Of a stretch of DNA of 34,749 nt, positions 32,187 through 34,749 are shown piece by piece; within the stretch, counting starts at the first letter, position 1; each line of letters opens with the position of its first letter. The position numbers and the translations under genes are program-made. The stretch is from CAYWTS01 sp964461265. Lineage in GTDB: Bacteria; Bacteroidota; Ignavibacteria; Tepidaquicellales; OLB5. The notes under the pieces are model-generated. The model searched no databases. It worked only from the letters and a program-made list of their open reading frames with translations, and was not told where the DNA came from. The DNA lies in the NCBI GenBank assembly GCA_964461265.1, contig CAYWTS010000023.1:1-34749 (forward strand), written 5' to 3'.

Positions 32187-33380
32187 CTAACTAATTATCC
32201 CCAATTCCCGGCCTATCTCACCGAACAGTTCCAAAATTCTATCAAGGTGTTCATCTTCATGGCTCGACATATAAGAAGTTCTCAGCATTGCCATTCCGGG
32301 CGGAACACCGGGTGATATAAATGCATTGGTAAAAACACCGGCATCAAACAGCTTACGCCAGAATAGAAATGTTCTCTCATCGTCGCCAATAATAACGGGA
32401 ACCACCGCACACTGCCCGTCGATAATTTTAAATCCCATTGCTTTAAATCCGTTACGCATTTTATCGGCATTTCTTATGAGCTTTTCGACTCTCCACGGTT
32501 CTGCTTCAAGTATTTCGAGTGCTGCCATAGCAGCCGCAACCGAAGATGGCGTAGGCGAAGCGCTGAATATGAGTGCTGGTGCGTGGTGTTTAACGAAGTT
32601 AATGACTCTTTCGGATGATGCCATAAATCCGCCGAGCGATGCAAACGTTTTTGAGAATGTTCCCATTGTAATATCCACTTCATCAACCAGGTTAAAATGA
32701 GAAGCTGTTCCCCGCCCCCCTTTGCCAATCACACCAACCGAATGTGCATCGTCTATCATAACTCTTGCATTGTTTGCGCGGGCAATATTTATCATAGCAG
32801 GCAAGTCTACAATTTCTCCGGTTGTTGAAAATACTCCGTCGGATACTATCAGCTTTGGTTTTTCTTTAGGAATTTTAGAAATCACTCTTTCAAGGTCTTT
32901 CATATCGTTGTGCTTATACCTTACAAATTCTGCGAAAGCCCCTTTTGCCATAAGGTCGGCTGCTACTATACAGGCGTGGTTGTCTTTATCCGAAACAACG
33001 TATTCACCTTTTTGAACAAGTGTCGGGATGATTCCCTGTGCTGTCTGGTAGCCGGTAGAAAAAAGCAGGACAGCTTCTTTACCGAAAAATTTTGCCATAC
33101 GGGTTTCAAGCTCTATGTGCAGGTCAAGTGTACCGGTAAGGTATCTTGAGCCGCTGCATCCGGTACCGTATTTTTCAACAGCTTTTATGGCTGCTTCCTT
33201 CACTTTAGGATGTGCGGTCAATCCGAGGTAATTGTTCGAGCCAGCCATAATCATTTTTTTATGCTCAATTTGTACTACCGGTCCCTCATTTTCTTCAATC
33301 GGCCTGAAATACGGATATACGCCTGCCTCTTTTACTTCATCGGCACGTGTGAAATCGAAACATTTTTGAAATAAGTCCAA
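32187..33380 (-). CDS. alpha-oxoamine synthase (serine palmitoyltransferase / KBL / BioF-like)
   Basis: PLP enzyme of 397 residues that condenses an amino acid with an acyl-CoA. The PLP lysine is Lys244 in MGTFSKTFASLGGF; Asp210 and His213 lie in MIDDAHSVG, His136 in DKDNHACIV, and the cofactor-side loop STGYQTAQ near 108-115. The N-terminal AGVYPYFRPIEENEG and the C-terminal LRTSYMSSHEDEHLD resemble bacterial serine palmitoyltransferases of Bacteroides more than BioF (biotin) or Kbl (threonine breakdown). The substrate pair is therefore probably serine and a long-chain acyl-CoA, but this is inferred. Start TTG at 33380, preceded by AAAGGAG at good spacing. Divergent from the epimerase gene, 118 bp away. 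Confidence 0.85.
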   Translation of the reverse strand: MDLFQKCFDFTRADEVKEAGVYPYFRPIEENEGPVVQIEHKKMIMAGSNNYLGLTAHPKVKEAAIKAVEKYGTGCSGSRYLTGTLDLHIELETRMAKFFGKEAVLLFSTGYQTAQGIIPTLVQKGEYVVSDKDNHACIVAADLMAKGAFAEFVRYKHNDMKDLERVISKIPKEKPKLIVSDGVFSTTGEIVDLPAMINIARANNARVMIDDAHSVGVIGKGGRGTASHFNLVDEVDITMGTFSKTFASLGGFMASSERVINFVKHHAPALIFSASPTPSSVAAAMAALEILEAEPWRVEKLIRNADKMRNGFKAMGFKIIDGQCAVVPVIIGDDERTFLFWRKLFDAGVFTNAFISPGVPPGMAMLRTSYMSSHEDEHLDRILELFGEIGRELGIIS

Positions 33381-33399
33381 TATCTCTCCTTTCGAATAT

Positions 33400-33416
33400 A
33401 CCCCAAGTATCGGGGT
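33400..33416. repeat. short palindrome between divergent genes
   Basis: ACCCC-aagtatc-GGGGT, a 5-bp stem with a 7-nt loop, in the promoter region between the alpha-oxoamine synthase and epimerase genes. The AGTATCGGG part also occurs at 28679-28687, and CCCGAGTACTCGGG at 15798-15811 is closely related. They may be one dispersed repeat family. Confidence 0.45.
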
Positions 33417-33498
33417 TAGAAATTGATATTTCTTAATTTAATAGATATTATTGAACTTAAATTTAAGGTTTTAACAAAACTATAACAAGGAAAATGAT

Positions 33499-34482
33499 TT
33501 GACTACAGTTTTTATAACCGGCGGTAATGGTTTTATAGGCTCTCATCTTGTTGATAAGCTGCTGATTAAAAATTTCAGGGTTAAATGTCTCGTGAGGAAA
33601 ACAAGCAATCTAAAATGGCTTAAAGATAAACCCGTTGAGCTTATTTACGGCAATTTATTCAGCGAAGAAATTCTTTTACCGGTATTAAAAGAATGTGATT
33701 ACGTTTATCACGTTGCCGGAGTTACATTTGCAAAGAAAAAAGCTGATTACTTTGCGGGCAATGTTGATGCAACACGAAGCTTGCTTGAGAATGTGTTTAA
33801 AGCTAATCAGAATCTGAAAAAATTTGTTCATATCAGTTCACAGACTGCTGCAGGACCTTCTTATTCAGCACAGCCGGTAGATGAAACAGCAGAATGCAGT
33901 CCGATTACTACTTACGGCAAATCAAAACTGGAAGCTGAAAAAGCTGTTATGGAATATTTTGATAAAATGAACAGCACAATAGTCCGATTGCCTGCCGTAT
34001 ACGGACCGCGTGATGTGGCAATCTATGAATACTTCAAAACAATAAACAAGAGATTGGAACCGCTGATTGGTTTTAGTGATAAGCTTGTAAGCTTAATCCA
34101 CGTAAGAGATGCCGTTAACGGAATGATACTTGCGGCAGAATCCGAAAAATCAAAATCACAAACATATTTTATCTCCTCAAATCGTCCTTATAGCTGGAAA
34201 GAGATAGGGGAAATGACTTCACGCCTTATGAACAAAAAAACACTCAGAATCCGTATTCCGCATTTTATGGTTTATGTTGTGGGAGCATTTGCTGAATTCT
34301 TTTCACTGTTCAGTTCAAAGCCCGCAATACTCAATATAGAAAAATGCCGCGACATCACTCAGAAGTTCTGGACATGCTCTGCTGAAAAAGCGACACGCGA
34401 GCTTGGCTATAAAGAATCGGTTAACATAGAAGACGGTTTTAAGGAAACGATTGAGTGGTATAAACAAATGAAATGGATATAA
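33499..34482 (+). CDS. NAD-dependent epimerase/dehydratase (extended SDR)
   Basis: Extended short-chain dehydrogenase/reductase of 327 residues. The nucleotide-binding TGGNGFIGS lies at residues 7-15, the catalytic serine in HISSQT near 113-118, and Tyr and Lys in TTYGKSKLEAE (Y-x-x-x-K) near 138-142. The C-terminal half carries the substrate side, with PAVYGPRD and VSLIHVRDAV. Members act on sugar nucleotides, flavonoids, sterols or, as Caulobacter CerR, on ceramide precursors; facing a serine palmitoyltransferase-like gene, the last is worth considering but unproven. Start TTG at 33499, with AAGGA at 33487-33491; the ATG at 33494 meets a stop after two codons. Confidence 0.85.
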   Translation: MTTVFITGGNGFIGSHLVDKLLIKNFRVKCLVRKTSNLKWLKDKPVELIYGNLFSEEILLPVLKECDYVYHVAGVTFAKKKADYFAGNVDATRSLLENVFKANQNLKKFVHISSQTAAGPSYSAQPVDETAECSPITTYGKSKLEAEKAVMEYFDKMNSTIVRLPAVYGPRDVAIYEYFKTINKRLEPLIGFSDKLVSLIHVRDAVNGMILAAESEKSKSQTYFISSNRPYSWKEIGEMTSRLMNKKTLRIRIPHFMVYVVGAFAEFFSLFSSKPAILNIEKCRDITQKFWTCSAEKATRELGYKESVNIEDGFKETIEWYKQMKWI

Positions 34483-34749
34483 ATTTTCAATTTTCAATGT
34501 TCAATGTGTAATAGGCATTGGTGAATAGTGAATGCCGCAGTCAGGTAATAACCTGACGGAGACCCGGCTCAGACGGGGTGCAAAAAGAGACTTCTCGCAA
34601 AGACGCAGAGACGCAAAGCGCAGATTTCCTCTTTCCCGTCCCCTGCTCTGACGCCACGACGCCACGAACATATATGGAGAGGGGAGAAGAGGGGTGCACA
34701 CTTTTAAATATTTTTGGACATGATTGATAAGTATTATAGAAAAGCTGAT
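34483..34749. repeat. repeat-rich intergenic end of the window
   Basis: No gene. It contains short TTCAATG-type units (34486-34507), GGCATT...AATGCC (34514-34536), a stem-loop GTCAGGT-aata-ACCTGAC (34540-34557), the irregular array CGCAAAGACGCAGAGACGC with similar flanks (about 34596-34622), and ACGCCACG twice in tandem (34651-34666). CGCAAAGACGCA strings are known as intergenic repeats in many environmental bacteria. The right end (about 34700 on) is AT-rich and may lead into the next gene. Confidence 0.55.

Overview
This is low-GC bacterial DNA that most resembles the Ignavibacteria/Chlorobi side of the FCB group. The main clue is the secreted protein at 9371-11065. It ends in a type IX secretion sorting domain with the YPNPFNPST motif, which is common in Ignavibacteria and Bacteroidota. 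An alpha-oxoamine synthase of the serine-palmitoyltransferase type, a TonB receptor with an N-terminal carboxypeptidase-like domain, several lipoproteins and frequent TTG starts fit the same group. The phylum is inferred from protein character, not from a search.

Layout. 1-2040: the tail of a possible radical-SAM gene, a lipoprotein with a cysteine-histidine peptidase-like region, and an O-methyltransferase. 2040-2880: a gene-poor stretch with two different miniature mobile elements. 2883-9165: plus-strand block of asnS, a NYN-domain protein, an ABC ATPase and permease (all touching or overlapping), a lipoprotein, and a YifB/ComM-type ATPase. 9371-14758: a T9SS-exported beta-propeller protein, then on the minus strand a secreted glycosidase-like protein and a secreted protein built of twelve D-x-x-G-[ND]-D-x-Y repeats. 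14973-17874: META-domain protein, tRNA-Leu(GAG) beside a decayed tRNA-like copy, an AEC transporter and a DUF4292-type lipoprotein. 18044-22623: alr, an acidic helical protein of unknown role, manC and methylmalonyl-CoA epimerase. 22709-28655 (minus): NIF3-insert protein, zinc-ribbon coiled coil, RNase HI, RNase P RNA, a PEBP-family lipoprotein, and a 1017-residue STAND ATPase with TPR repeats. 28878-31589 (minus): metal-type TonB receptor behind a His/Cys-rich small protein. 32187-34482: divergent alpha-oxoamine synthase and NAD-dependent epimerase, then intergenic repeats.

Genes that probably work together: asnS/NYN/ABC pair by co-transcription; alr/unknown/manC by overlap; NIF3-like/zinc ribbon/rnhA/rnpB as a tight cluster centred on RNA; and the small metal-type protein with the TonB receptor.

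The most unusual part is the repeat content. A 138-bp element with 13-bp terminal inverted repeats and a perfect 9-bp target duplication occurs twice in opposite orientation. A second, 129-bp element has nested palindromes. Short GC-rich palindromes sit between 7- to 10-bp direct repeats at three places, one of them inside a tRNA-Leu-like remnant. A 28-bp perfect palindrome follows the alpha-oxoamine synthase gene. The best candidates for poorly described biology are the 138-bp element, the tRNA-like remnant, the D-x-x-G-[ND]-D-x-Y repeat protein and the STAND-TPR protein.
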